DNA of 64,000 bases from Arthrobacter echini (GTDB lineage Bacteria > Actinomycetota > Actinomycetes > Actinomycetales > Micrococcaceae). Under the pieces are notes generated by a model that did no database searches, was not told the origin of the DNA, and saw only the letters and a program-made list of their open reading frames with translations. Position 1 is the stretch's first letter; each line of letters begins with the position of its first letter. The position numbers and the translations under genes are program-made. This document shows positions 43,821 to 52,748 of the stretch, in pieces. The stretch is taken from assembly GCF_004803505.1 (NCBI RefSeq), contig NZ_SSWH01000010.1, positions 58,795 to 122,794 of the forward strand, read 5' to 3'.

Positions 43821-43940
43821 GTCCCTCACCGAACAATCGTGCAAGAAATGCGCCTGACCCAGGAGTGGTATGGCCAATACCGCAAAGGCGGCCCTGTTGT
43901 AGATGCGTACACCGAGCTCGCAAAGAAGGTAATTCGATGA
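43821..43940 (+). pseudogene. Truncated second ParA (C-terminal remnant)
   Basis: The last 39 codons of a ParA-like gene, ending RKGGPVVDAYTELAKKVIR. The 5' part has been removed together with the end of the IS3-type element at about 43810. Its stop overlaps the start of the next gene (ATGA), the typical parA-parB junction. This is a relic of a second partition locus. Confidence 0.65.
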
Positions 43941-44248
43941 CCGATAACCTGCCAGATCGCCCGCCTGCGCTCACTCGTCGTGGTCCTAGACCGGCTCCCG
44001 ATGAAACCGTCGACCCCGTGCACTTCGTGCCGAGCCCGGTAAAGGACCAATCGTCCGCACTTGCTGAGCACCAGCCGCAAGCGTTACCAAAGGTCGCAAA
44101 GCGGAGGCGCGAACTAACTTTCCCCTTCAGTACGAGGCTCTCCCAGGATGTTCAAGAGACACTCGATCAAGCAGTGGAGGCTGAAGGCATCACGGTTCGT
44201 GAGGCTGTTGAGCAGGCAATACGTAGTCGCTGGGGATCCAAGGGCTAG
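43937..44248 (+). CDS. ParB-like RHH partner, orphaned
   Basis: A 103-residue protein with a Pro-rich N-terminal half and a C-terminal ribbon-helix-helix-like segment FPFSTRLSQDVQETLDQAVE and TVREAVEQAIRSRW. It overlaps the ParA remnant by four bases. As its promoter and parA are lost, it may be silent or expressed from the IS. A longer upstream frame (from 42368) is antisense to the IS and not real. Confidence 0.65.
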   Translation: MTDNLPDRPPALTRRGPRPAPDETVDPVHFVPSPVKDQSSALAEHQPQALPKVAKRRRELTFPFSTRLSQDVQETLDQAVEAEGITVREAVEQAIRSRWGSKG

Positions 44249-44454
44249 GAATTCACAGCTATGCGTGTCGGCGCTGAGGACGCCAGAAGCTACGGGCTTT
44301 CGCTCAAGGACCGTGGTGCCGATCGGGTGATGTGCCCGAAACGGTGACTGCTCGATGATGTGAGAGCTGCTGGTGACCCGAAAGCTGCTGAATCGTATTG
44401 CGTCAGCGGATCCGGTGGCGGCCACCGCCTGCTACGTAAGAGGGAGGGTCGCGG

Positions 44455-45165
44455 GTGCGCTTCGATGAGTTGATCCTCGCTGAGCACGAGTACCCCCATG
44501 GTGTGTGTGAGAGCAGGCAGGAGTGGTTGCTGTTCTACTCCCGCGGTGTGTCGGTGGAGAGGATTACTGCCTGGTGCAGGGCCGATACGGCCATGGTGCG
44601 TAGGACCGTCCGTCGGGAAGCGGCCCGGAATCCTGGCTGGTTCGCCCGTCGCTGGTTCGTCCACGACCAGCCGGCACCAGCTAACCACCAGCAGCGGGGG
44701 AGGTGGAGCCGGGACCAGGTGTGGTGGGAGCACTACACCGAGCTCGTTGCCTATGTTGGTGCCCATGGTGGGTTACCGGCGCAGAACGACAGCACGGTGG
44801 CGCGGGTGTTGTACCGGTGGATTGAGAATCAGCGCCGGGTGTTCGATGCAGGCAACCTCGCCGCTGAGAAGATCGTCGCCTTGGACACGGTGGGGGAGTG
44901 GGTCGGTACCCGCAAAGGCAACCCGGAGGAGCTGTGGGAGCGACGCCTCGAGGAGTTACGGCTGTTCCGGGCCGAGCGGGGCCGGTTTCCCCGCCACGAG
45001 AAGGCCCGGTATCCGGAGGAGAAGATCTTGGCGGTGTGGCTCGGCCGGCAACGCACCTGGCACCGCAAAGGCAGGCTCCGCCCCGACAGGCTCCAACGCC
45101 TGAACCAGGTCGTGCCTGGCTGGAACGAGGTGGTTTTGGGAAGAGCGCGGTCAGTAGAACGTTGA
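44455..45165 (+). CDS. Helicase-associated-domain protein, copy 1
   Basis: A 236-residue protein starting at GTG with GGGAGGG upstream. The first 80 residues resemble a recognition-helix region (SRQEWLLFYSRGVSVERITAWC). Two helicase-associated (HA) repeats follow: VWWEHYTELVAYVGAHGGLPAQND and LWERRLEELRLFRAERGRFPRHEK, each with the Trp/aromatic pattern of the family, ending KGRLRPDRLQRLNQ. HA repeats bind nucleic acid; no helicase is attached. It is a paralogue of the broken gene at 52263-54397, and the two flank the SbcCD/Lsr2 block. Confidence 0.75.
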   Translation: MRFDELILAEHEYPHGVCESRQEWLLFYSRGVSVERITAWCRADTAMVRRTVRREAARNPGWFARRWFVHDQPAPANHQQRGRWSRDQVWWEHYTELVAYVGAHGGLPAQNDSTVARVLYRWIENQRRVFDAGNLAAEKIVALDTVGEWVGTRKGNPEELWERRLEELRLFRAERGRFPRHEKARYPEEKILAVWLGRQRTWHRKGRLRPDRLQRLNQVVPGWNEVVLGRARSVER

Positions 45166-45213
45166 TGAGTGAGCCGGCTGTGCGGCAGGTGCCTGGTCCT
45201 GACCCTGGGGGTG

Positions 45214-45561
45214 TTAGTGGGCTTCGTTGTAGGCGTCGACGATGGATTGGGAGACCCGGCCCCTCGAGCTGGTGGTGTGCCCGTTGTCCTTGGCCCATTG
45301 GCGGATCCGCTGCGTTTCCTCGCGCTTGGCTTTATCTAATGCTGTCCCGGAGGAGGCGGGGGATTTACTGCCCTGCCCGCGCCGGCCGCTGGCTTTCCGG
45401 CCTTTGTCCGCGTATTCGGTGAGGGTGGTACGGAGTTTGTCCGCGTTCTCGGTGGTCAGGTCGATCTCGTACTCGGTGCCATCGACACCGAAACGGATGG
45501 TTTCCTGGGCCACGTCACCGGTGAGGTCATCGACCAATTCGATCTGTACACGCTGTGCCAT
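45214..45561 (-). CDS. lsr2: Lsr2 nucleoid protein
   Basis: A 115-residue Lsr2. N-terminal dimerisation part MAQRVQIELVDDLTGD and TIRFGVDGTEYEIDLT; a Lys/Arg/Ser-rich linker; and the C-terminal DNA-binding domain IRQWAKDNGHTTSSRGRVSQ with the RGR minor-groove motif. Lsr2 coats AT-rich foreign DNA and silences it. A plasmid copy may keep the incoming element stealthy or control its cargo. The ATG at 45561 is used; the frame's earlier start adds 15 unrelated residues. The same C-terminal domain is fused to the SbcC-like protein upstream. Confidence 0.92.
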   Translation of the reverse strand: MAQRVQIELVDDLTGDVAQETIRFGVDGTEYEIDLTTENADKLRTTLTEYADKGRKASGRRGQGSKSPASSGTALDKAKREETQRIRQWAKDNGHTTSSRGRVSQSIVDAYNEAH

Positions 45562-45765
45562 AGTTTCTGTCACTCCTGAAATCGTTGTCGGGTATTTTGG
45601 CCCCATTACCTTCAGCCTATCGCGATATCAATGTGTGGCGCACACCACGCAATACGCAAGAATGATCGGCCGCTACTCGGGTTCGCTTGTTCGCGCATAT
45701 GTACGAGAGCGTGAGGAGACGATTCGTGAGCAATGCGACGCACCACGGGGGAATCCGCCGTGGCC

Positions 45766-46227
45766 TTATTGGTCGGCGCCGTCCAGTGCGAGGAGTGTGC
45801 GGGCGCGCTGGTATTTCGTGGCGAGTCGTGCCCGGGTGGGAGCATCAAGTTGTCCGAGGCGTTCGGGGTTGGTGTTGTCGTCGAGGTCGGCTTTCTTCAC
45901 GATGCACGCCAGCGCGTTGGCCCTGACCCGGGTGAAGTATTCCTCGACCGTTTCGCTGTGGCGTTTGGTCATCGCGTCGACGCCGGCGAGGACCGGTTCG
46001 GGGAAGCCCAGGGCGCGGAGCTGCTCGATCGTGACGCTGGCGTCCTCGACGACGTCGTGCAGCCACCCTACGGCCTCAGCCTGCTCCGCCAGGTGGGCCG
46101 GGGCGGCGTGCCGGGCGGCGGCGGCGACCCGTGCCGGGTGCGTGATGTAGGGGGCGCCGGCCTTATCTGTCTGCTCGTCATGGGCGGTCGCAGCGATGAT
46201 GTTCGCGGGCGTGGCTATATCCTTCAC
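45766..46227 (-). CDS. HD-domain phosphohydrolase (RelA/SpoT-HD-like)
   Basis: A 153-residue single-domain protein. GAPYITHPARVAAAARH, GWLHDVVEDASVTIEQL and CIVKKADLDDN are the HD motifs of the SpoT/MESH1 type, so it could hydrolyse (p)ppGpp or another nucleotide. No synthetase domain is present. The GTG at 46227 is chosen because AGGAGG stands six bases upstream; the frame continues to 46371 but with shadow-like composition. It lies between lsr2 and the SbcC-like gene on the same strand. A small alarmone or nucleotide hydrolase in a defence-like block is suggestive of signal shut-off. Confidence 0.78.
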   Translation of the reverse strand: MKDIATPANIIAATAHDEQTDKAGAPYITHPARVAAAARHAAPAHLAEQAEAVGWLHDVVEDASVTIEQLRALGFPEPVLAGVDAMTKRHSETVEEYFTRVRANALACIVKKADLDDNTNPERLGQLDAPTRARLATKYQRARTLLALDGADQ

Positions 46228-46491
46228 GGTTCCTCCTGGGCCGGGGCACACGTGCACTGTCCAAGATGTCCTGGATGTTCGTGGCGGTTTCGGGGCTCTC
46301 TTGTGACTGTATCGGGCAGCAAATGCGGGACGCCCACCACCGGCTGCCCATGGATGGCTTGTGGGCTGCAACGTGCATGGCGCGCCAGAACGGAATCCGC
46401 GGAATCCGCGGGTCAGTTACGAGGTAACGACTGATTCGCCAACGACATTGTTGGTCCTTGCTAGTTCGTCAGGGCTGGCTCGGCGTGCTGT

Positions 46492-49400
46492 TTAGGCGAG
46501 GTGGTCGAGTCCAGCGTGAGCTTTGTTGTAGTCGGCGGTGATGTTGGCGGGGATGCGGCCGCGGTTGCCGAGACTGTGTCCTTGCCGTCGAGCCCATTCT
46601 CGAATGGCGCCAGGATCAGAGTTTGGTTCTGCACCTGTCTTCATTTTGCGCGCTGATGGTGACCGGGTAGGGGCGTGTTGCTGAACGGGCGTGTGGGCTC
46701 GCTCGCGTACTTCCGATGCGGCCCGGGACGCCGTGATGTGGGGTGGATGATCGAGGCGGGACACGTGCGCGGTCGGTATTTTGTTGGTGGCAAGGTCGGC
46801 GAGGTGGCTGTGGTGGCTGAACACAATAATCTGCCACTTGTCGGCGAGCTCGGCCATGACTTGCAGGGCGGCTGTCGCTCGGGCGTCGTCGAAGGTCATG
46901 AGGATGTCGTCGAGGACGACGGGGAGGGTAGGTGCTCCTTCGTTCGCTCGTTCGGCTTGCAGGGAGGCGATACCAGCAAGGCGGAGGGCGAGGTACACCT
47001 GGTCGGCGGTGCCTTCCGACAGGTCTTGTGGCCCGTGGCGCTCTTCGTCTGCCCCAATGATTTCGAGGCTTCGGCCGGTGGGGAGGTCTCGGGCAGCGAA
47101 TGCGACATAGCGCCCGCCGGTGAGGCGTTCGAGGAAGGTTCCTGCCCCATCGAGCAGTGGTGAGGCATGTTTGCGTTCGTAGGCGTCAAGTTCGCGCTCG
47201 AGCACGGTTGCTTGAATATGCGCCACGAGGAACTGTTCGGCGTAGTCGGCGACGGCCGCGAGTGACTCTTGTGCGCGTGCGTGCTGTTCTGCTGCACCGG
47301 GCGCATTGATGAGCTTCCGCTCGTATTCCATGGCGGTGGCGTTCGCGGCGATGCTCTCGCGAAGAGCTTCTTCCGCTTCGGTCACCTTGGTGTGGGCGGC
47401 GTCGACAGCTGCGTGGAGAACTTCGTCGAGTTCCTCAATGGTGTCGTCGGCCTGGTGGTCGTGCAGCGCGGTCCTGACAAGCGCCCGCCGTGCAGCGATC
47501 TCTGTTGCCAACTTCTGACTTTCCTTGGTCCGGCTCGCCGCCTCGTTGAGGGCGTCCAAGGTCTTCAGCCCGACGTCGGACAGAAGAGCCTGCAGCTCGT
47601 CGTGCGCTAGCGTCCGGATGCCCTGCTGTTTCTCGATAACAGCAGTCAGCTTCCCCGCCTCGCTGTCGAGTCGTTTCGCTTCGTCGCGGGCAGCACGTGC
47701 AGCCTCGAATCGAGTGGATAGCGTCGCGATCGCATCTTCGGGTGGATTGGCCACGACGTTGTGGCGTTGAGCGAGATGGGCGACTGCCTGTGCCCACTCT
47801 TCGTGGAGGTCTCTCGCGTCGTTGCCGGTTTGGCGGTGGTCTTCGGCCTTGTCTCGGCTCTCCTGGGCTGAATGAAGGATGTCGCGCCGTCGTGACCACG
47901 CCGCACTGCTGAGGTCGTCGGGAAGGTTGCAGGTGCGCAGTAGGTCCCGCCAAGCGCGGTGAACGTTCTCGAGTTCGGTCGCGGCCGTGTCGCGTTCGGT
48001 GAGCGCGTCGGCGTTCTGCAGAGCCAGCTGGCGCCTTATCGCTCGTGTCTCTCGAGCCTTGTCGTCTTCCTGGAGCAACATCTCAGCCGTTTCTAGGAGT
48101 GCGTCCAGATTGAAGTCGGGACGGGATCGTTCCGCCGTCGCGAGTACTTTGCGGAGGGACGTAGCTTGACCCGTGACCTGCTCGCCGAGCGAGGCTGCAA
48201 GGTCTCTTGCTTCAACCATTTCTTCTTCGGCTTCGCGTGCGTCGATGAGGTGCTGGTGGACCAGAAGCGCGGTGTCGGGTTCTGGTGCCGTGGCCCCCAA
48301 CGCCGACCACATGAGGTGCCATGCGCCCTCGGCAACTGCAACCGCCTCGGACCGATTGGCGAGAAGACCGGTGGTTTCATCGAGATCGGCCCGGTGGAGC
48401 GCAATTCGTGTCGTCACCTCGGCAAGACGCGCAGCATCATCGGCATAACGGCGGAGCGCGTCGGCCATATCGTCCGCCTGTGCGATGGTGCCCTGGAGGT
48501 GCGTGCGAAGCGCAGGGACATCTTCTGGTGTCCGCCCGTCCTCCAGATCCGAGAAGACCTGAGTTACAGCATGGTCGCGTTCGGAGCGAACGTTCTGCAG
48601 CGCCCGCTCATCGGGAACACCCTCGACCGTCACCCCACCGAGTTCTTCTTCGGCCGACGCAAGTGTCTGCTGAATCCCTTCGAGCCGTCTTGCGGTATCG
48701 GTTTCGTCCGAACGCGTAGATTTCAAGCGTTCCGATGCGCTGCGGAGAGCTTTCTCGGATGGGATGGAAGCCGGCGTTCCGAACCCGACGGGCAGGCCTG
48801 CTCTTCTCAAGGCTTCATCTCGACGTCGTCCCGCCTCCGCCTTCTTGGTAAAAGCGTCCCGCTGCCGGTTCGTCGCCGACCCGTCGGCGTGAATAGCGTT
48901 GACGGCTTCGCGAACCGCCTGAGCGGCCTCCATAGGAATACCCGTATCCGCAGCCTCTGCGTCACGGAGCCGTTTTCCGCCCTCCCTCACCGCTTGCTCC
49001 TTGACCGTATGCTTCTTGTTCGCCTCGTCCAGGCCGGCACCCAGCGCGTCCAAGTGGTTCACCCGTTCGGCGGGGACGTGAAGGTCCGCGATGAGTTGCG
49101 TTAACGTTCGTTCCGTCGGGCCCGTGATGTCCTGCAGTTCTTTCAGGGCGACTCGGTCGAGATGCTCCGCCTCGTCCAGTAGTTCGGCTGCCCGCTGTCC
49201 ACCCGCAAGCTGAGCCCCCGCATTGAGATGCAACTCGCGGATCGTCTCCCCGTCGGCCAGCACCGCCTCGTCCACGACGATGTCTGCCCGGGCACTCGTC
49301 ACCGATTCGAGCTCTGTCATCTTTGTCTCGAGGATGCCGTCCGCAGCTGCTGTCCGATGAAGTGCGTTAGCGTGCGTCTCGACTTGGTCTTCGGACAGGG

Positions 49401-50181
49401 TGGGACCGGCGGAGATGATGTCGCGCTCTTGGTTGAGGGCGTCGGCCAGATTGCGAGCGTGGGGTGCCGCGGAGAGCCGACGCTTAGCCGTTTCCTCCTC
49501 GGTTCGTGCTGCTGTGGTTCGCTGAGTCGCTCGTTCAACGTCAGCGGCTGAGCGGAGGACAGCCTCGCGCGCGGACTGGACCTGCGCACTGTTCGCCGTC
49601 GCTTGTTTCTCCGCGTCGACGGCCTGTTCGTACTGCAGGTGGGTGCTTCGCACCCGGACGGACTTGTTGCCGCGGTGGGGTTTGTAAAGATCGTCCGCAA
49701 CCGAGCGAACGTTGACGAGTAGATCTCGGATTCTTCTGCCGCTGCGGGCCGCGAACACGAGTTCGGCGAGGTCGCCTTCGCCGCGGCAGAGTTGTTCGCC
49801 GCCTGTACGGAGGTCCTTGTGGGCGAGGCCAAATGAGTCTCTCCATCGGCTTCGCGTGCCTCCGGAAGCCGTCCAGGTGGGTTCGGCGTCGCCTCCAGTG
49901 TGCTCATCGGTAAGTCCTGCACTTCGCCGGACCAGGTTTACGGTTGTGTCGTTCTGGTCATCGAGTTGCACAGTTGCGCGGATGGCGAGGGCTTGACGTC
50001 CGTACAAGAATGTCTGCGGAGACGACGACGGGATGCCCCAGAGGAAGTCGGTGAGGGCGTCGAGGGCCGTTGACTTGCCGGCCTCGTTGACGCCGACGAT
50101 GAGGTTCAGGCCCGGCTCGAGAGTGATGGAACGTTCCGTGAACGCGCCATACGGTTTCATGGACAACGACCGAATGCGCAT
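46492..50181 (-). CDS. SbcC/YhaN-like ATPase with C-terminal Lsr2 domain
   Basis: A 1229-residue SMC/Rad50-type ATPase. Walker A GVNEAGKS (residues 30-37) and the final Walker B PVVLDDILMTFDD with the FSHHSHLADL switch bracket about 950 residues of coiled coil, as in YhaN and SbcC. After the ATPase come an Arg/Pro linker and, in the last 45 residues, IREWARRQGHSLGNRGRIPA, which is the C-terminal DNA-binding domain of Lsr2 including its RGR motif. The fusion would direct the nuclease complex to AT-rich DNA. Start overlaps the SbcD-like stop by one base (TGATG), so the two form a complex of the MR type. Confidence 0.88.
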   Translation of the reverse strand: MRIRSLSMKPYGAFTERSITLEPGLNLIVGVNEAGKSTALDALTDFLWGIPSSSPQTFLYGRQALAIRATVQLDDQNDTTVNLVRRSAGLTDEHTGGDAEPTWTASGGTRSRWRDSFGLAHKDLRTGGEQLCRGEGDLAELVFAARSGRRIRDLLVNVRSVADDLYKPHRGNKSVRVRSTHLQYEQAVDAEKQATANSAQVQSAREAVLRSAADVERATQRTTAARTEEETAKRRLSAAPHARNLADALNQERDIISAGPTLSEDQVETHANALHRTAAADGILETKMTELESVTSARADIVVDEAVLADGETIRELHLNAGAQLAGGQRAAELLDEAEHLDRVALKELQDITGPTERTLTQLIADLHVPAERVNHLDALGAGLDEANKKHTVKEQAVREGGKRLRDAEAADTGIPMEAAQAVREAVNAIHADGSATNRQRDAFTKKAEAGRRRDEALRRAGLPVGFGTPASIPSEKALRSASERLKSTRSDETDTARRLEGIQQTLASAEEELGGVTVEGVPDERALQNVRSERDHAVTQVFSDLEDGRTPEDVPALRTHLQGTIAQADDMADALRRYADDAARLAEVTTRIALHRADLDETTGLLANRSEAVAVAEGAWHLMWSALGATAPEPDTALLVHQHLIDAREAEEEMVEARDLAASLGEQVTGQATSLRKVLATAERSRPDFNLDALLETAEMLLQEDDKARETRAIRRQLALQNADALTERDTAATELENVHRAWRDLLRTCNLPDDLSSAAWSRRRDILHSAQESRDKAEDHRQTGNDARDLHEEWAQAVAHLAQRHNVVANPPEDAIATLSTRFEAARAARDEAKRLDSEAGKLTAVIEKQQGIRTLAHDELQALLSDVGLKTLDALNEAASRTKESQKLATEIAARRALVRTALHDHQADDTIEELDEVLHAAVDAAHTKVTEAEEALRESIAANATAMEYERKLINAPGAAEQHARAQESLAAVADYAEQFLVAHIQATVLERELDAYERKHASPLLDGAGTFLERLTGGRYVAFAARDLPTGRSLEIIGADEERHGPQDLSEGTADQVYLALRLAGIASLQAERANEGAPTLPVVLDDILMTFDDARATAALQVMAELADKWQIIVFSHHSHLADLATNKIPTAHVSRLDHPPHITASRAASEVRERAHTPVQQHAPTRSPSARKMKTGAEPNSDPGAIREWARRQGHSLGNRGRIPANITADYNKAHAGLDHLA

Positions 50182-51401
50182 CAGTTGCCTTCCCCTGCGA
50201 GACGCGCCACCAGGTCGTCGATCGCATTTTTCGCGAGCTCCTGAAGGAAAATATCGTCGTCGAGGTTTATACCCGGACCGGCTCGAAGCGATCGGCCGAC
50301 TTCCGTGGCGAGGGGCTTGGCCATGTCTCGCAATTCCGCCAGCGAGGGCGCGGAATTCTGCAGCGCAACGAGCAGTTCGGGGTCCACCGACTGCTGGTCG
50401 CTTGGGGCTGTCGCGCGGGAACGGACTCGTTCAATGGTCACTCGATGGCGAGCCGCGAGGTTGGCGACGTTCTCGTAGACATCCTCCCGATGCGTTAGAG
50501 CCCCCGCCGCCTGTGTTTCGCCAGCAATTTCCACGCGAGCCACCAAAAGCCGTCTCTCTGTCGTCGTCGCAGCGTCGGCGAGTTTCTGGTCGATGTCCTC
50601 GAGGACGTCATCAAAGGTCGCGAAACCGGTAACATCCACATCGATAGTCATCCATCGGGCGACGTCCAGGGGCACGTGTCGAAGCTGCGCTCGACCGTCG
50701 GGTTCCACGTCTATGACTAAGGCTCCTTTCGCACCTGTCTCCTTGGGGTGCCGGCCTTGCAGGTTACCGGAGAAGGCAGCGACGTGATGGCCGTTGTTGA
50801 TGACGCCTCCTTGGTGCACGTGCCCGAGTGCGAAGTAGTCGTACTCCGCGCGCTCGAGGTCTTCCGGCGTGCACGGAGCGTATGTCTCGTGACCCTCAGC
50901 CCCAGCTACGGCGGTGTGGAGGATACCGACATTCACCAAATTGGGAACACGCTGCGGGTACGCCCGGGCCAGATTCTGCGTCACCGCACGTGTCGCGTAC
51001 CCCTGCCCGTGAATGGCGAGCCCGAGATCATCAAGGCAGACCGTCTCCGGAGCATCGGTAGAAAGAACATTAACATTCGGGGGGAGCCGCAACGTCCTCG
51101 TGATCTGACTTTCCGCGTCGTGATTCCCGGAAGCCATGAACACGGGGATTCCGTGCGCCTCTAGGACTGCCATTTGTTCGGAGAAGAACCGGCCTGTCGC
51201 GTAGTCCTGCCAGTCTCCGTCATAGGTGTCACCTGCGATGACGAGGGCCTGTGCGCCCTCGGTGACGACCATGGCCACTAAGTTTTCTAACGCCCGCCGC
51301 GACGCTAGCCGCAACTGCCGAGCGACATCCTCGTCACCGAGCCTCATCAGGCCGCGCAACGGGCTGTCTAGATGAATGTCAGCTGCGTGAACAATACGCA
51401 T
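50181..51401 (-). CDS. SbcD/YhaO-like DNA exonuclease
   Basis: A 406-residue metallophosphoesterase. Motifs: ADIHLDSPL (D-x-H), IAGDTYDGDW, ASGNHDAES and ALGHVHQGG, all metal ligands present. It should be the nuclease subunit for the SbcC-like ATPase downstream, cutting DNA ends or hairpins. The C-terminal 150 residues are a capping region with coiled-coil and an acidic tail. ATG start at 51401, with the conserved first strand MRIVHAADIH. First gene of the minus-strand block. Confidence 0.92.
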   Translation of the reverse strand: MRIVHAADIHLDSPLRGLMRLGDEDVARQLRLASRRALENLVAMVVTEGAQALVIAGDTYDGDWQDYATGRFFSEQMAVLEAHGIPVFMASGNHDAESQITRTLRLPPNVNVLSTDAPETVCLDDLGLAIHGQGYATRAVTQNLARAYPQRVPNLVNVGILHTAVAGAEGHETYAPCTPEDLERAEYDYFALGHVHQGGVINNGHHVAAFSGNLQGRHPKETGAKGALVIDVEPDGRAQLRHVPLDVARWMTIDVDVTGFATFDDVLEDIDQKLADAATTTERRLLVARVEIAGETQAAGALTHREDVYENVANLAARHRVTIERVRSRATAPSDQQSVDPELLVALQNSAPSLAELRDMAKPLATEVGRSLRAGPGINLDDDIFLQELAKNAIDDLVARLAGEGN

Positions 51402-51964
51402 GTTCCCCCAAAGAGTTCTGATAGTGGCGATTCGGCCACAACGATAAGTCAGTAAATGATGATCCGACAGAGCCTACGCGGCTCTTCCCATTTGAAGGCG
51501 CAGGCAGGTGGGCGGATCGGTGCCTCAATAGACATCAAGCTCTCACGAAAATGATGTTTCTTACGCCAGCTATCCGAAATACCTTGACGTGCACGACGCT
51601 CCTTGCGTTCGTCCTGACCCAACTGCGCGTGAGTGTGTCTATCCTGTCCTGCTCGCCGTCCCTTAAACACTGTCCTTAAAATAGAACACAGGTTTGAATA
51701 CTTGGGAAGCGACCTGAACAGCAGAGCCTGGTTACTGACATACGGGGGTGGGGCATCCATGTGTGGGCGGGTGGAGCCCGAAAGGTAGAGCTCAAAGCCG
51801 TCTCCAGGTGGGAGCGCCGCACCCCGCCCCGCGGGTCCTCTGGTTACCCTCGACACCATGCTCGTACGAACAGCACGAGCCAGACAGGCCAGACAGCCCG
51901 GATGGACCAGGCGGACCGGATAGGCTGGATGGGCGAACCGGGATCCGCCGGCGAGGTTGATCCG
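51402..51964. other. Intergenic region between SbcD-like gene and DUF6221 gene
   Basis: About 560 bases. The stretch 51450-51680 is less GC-rich and, on the minus strand, has an open frame ending KWEEPRRLCRIIIY whose composition is protein-like; it may be a gene fragment, but I see no start signal. The promoter of the SbcD-like gene should lie near 51402-51480. Confidence 0.4.
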
Positions 51965-52225
51965 ATGGATGAGTTGGCCGCGTTCATCCTCGCGCGTGTC
52001 ACTCACGATCTGAAAGTCCTCGCCGGGGCCGGGGTAATGCCAGCCCAAGTGGGGGAGCGGCTGCTGACCGAGTGTGAGGTCAAACGCCACCTGGTCGCAC
52101 GCGTCCAGAGCATCGACTGGGCGTATGCGCCGGCCGGGAACCAGGACTACAGAGGCAAGATCCCCGAGCTGCTCGCCCTGCCCTGGGCCGCACACCCCGC
52201 CTACAACCCGGACTGGGCGCCTTGA
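51965..52225 (+). CDS. DUF6221 family protein
   Basis: An 86-residue protein beginning MDELAAFILARVTHD, with CEVKRHLVARVQSID in the middle and ELLALPWAAHPAYNPDW at the end, the standard pattern of the actinobacterial DUF6221 family. Function unknown; common on phages and plasmids. The ATG at 51965 is chosen to match the family start; GAGG lies about eight bases upstream. An upstream in-frame extension is Arg/Pro-rich and unlikely. Confidence 0.75.
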   Translation: MDELAAFILARVTHDLKVLAGAGVMPAQVGERLLTECEVKRHLVARVQSIDWAYAPAGNQDYRGKIPELLALPWAAHPAYNPDWAP

Positions 52226-52262
52226 CACCTATGCAAACCCCATCCAAGCCCCTACTGACCCG

Positions 52263-52748
52263 ATGGGGACGCCGTCAGAACGACGTGACGACGTGACGAC
52301 GGTTACTGTGTGCGTGGATGAGCCGACTTCGTCCGAGGATGAGGGCCTGTGTGGGCCGCGTGAGAGCAAGCAGGAGTGGCTGCTCATGTACTCCTGCGGC
52401 GTGCCCGTACCGGTAATCGCCGCCTGGTGCCGGGTCAGTGTGAAGCGCGTGGTCCGCGCCGCCGACCGGCAAATCGAACGGGACCCAGCATGGTTTGACC
52501 GGTGTTGGATGATCCATGATCAGCCCGCGTGGCCGGCGAACAAGAAACACCGCCGGCGGACCCGGGAGCAGGCGTGGTGGGAACACTACGCCCACCTCAC
52601 AGCCCACGTGCGCGAGCACGGGAAGATCCCGGCGCAGAACGATAGCCATGAGGCCCGGGTGTTGTATCGGTGGGTGGAGAACCAGCGCAGGAACCACGAC
52701 GCCGGTACCCTAACCCCCGACGGGCTTGAGGCCCTCAACGGAGTGGGG
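52263..52748 (+). pseudogene. Helicase-associated-domain protein, copy 2, 5' part
   Basis: Paralogue of the gene at 44455, with the same order: RESKQEWLLMYSCGVPVPVI, DRCWMIHDQPAWPANKK, EQAWWEHYAHLTAHV, IPAQNDSHEARVLYRWVENQ. The frame leaves homology after LEALNGVG at the left end of the IS110-type element and resumes at 54208. Start may be ATG 52263 or the GTG 27 bases later. Confidence 0.75.

Noticed and set aside
42368..44248. A 626-residue plus-strand open frame over the IS256 and IS3 genes
   Set aside because: It is antisense to a well-conserved transposase; only its last 103 codons (43937-44248) are a real gene.
51449..52228. 259-residue minus-strand frame opposite DUF6221
   Set aside because: The part over DUF6221 is a shadow. 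The last 70 codons look protein-like but have no start signal, so only noted as a possible fragment.
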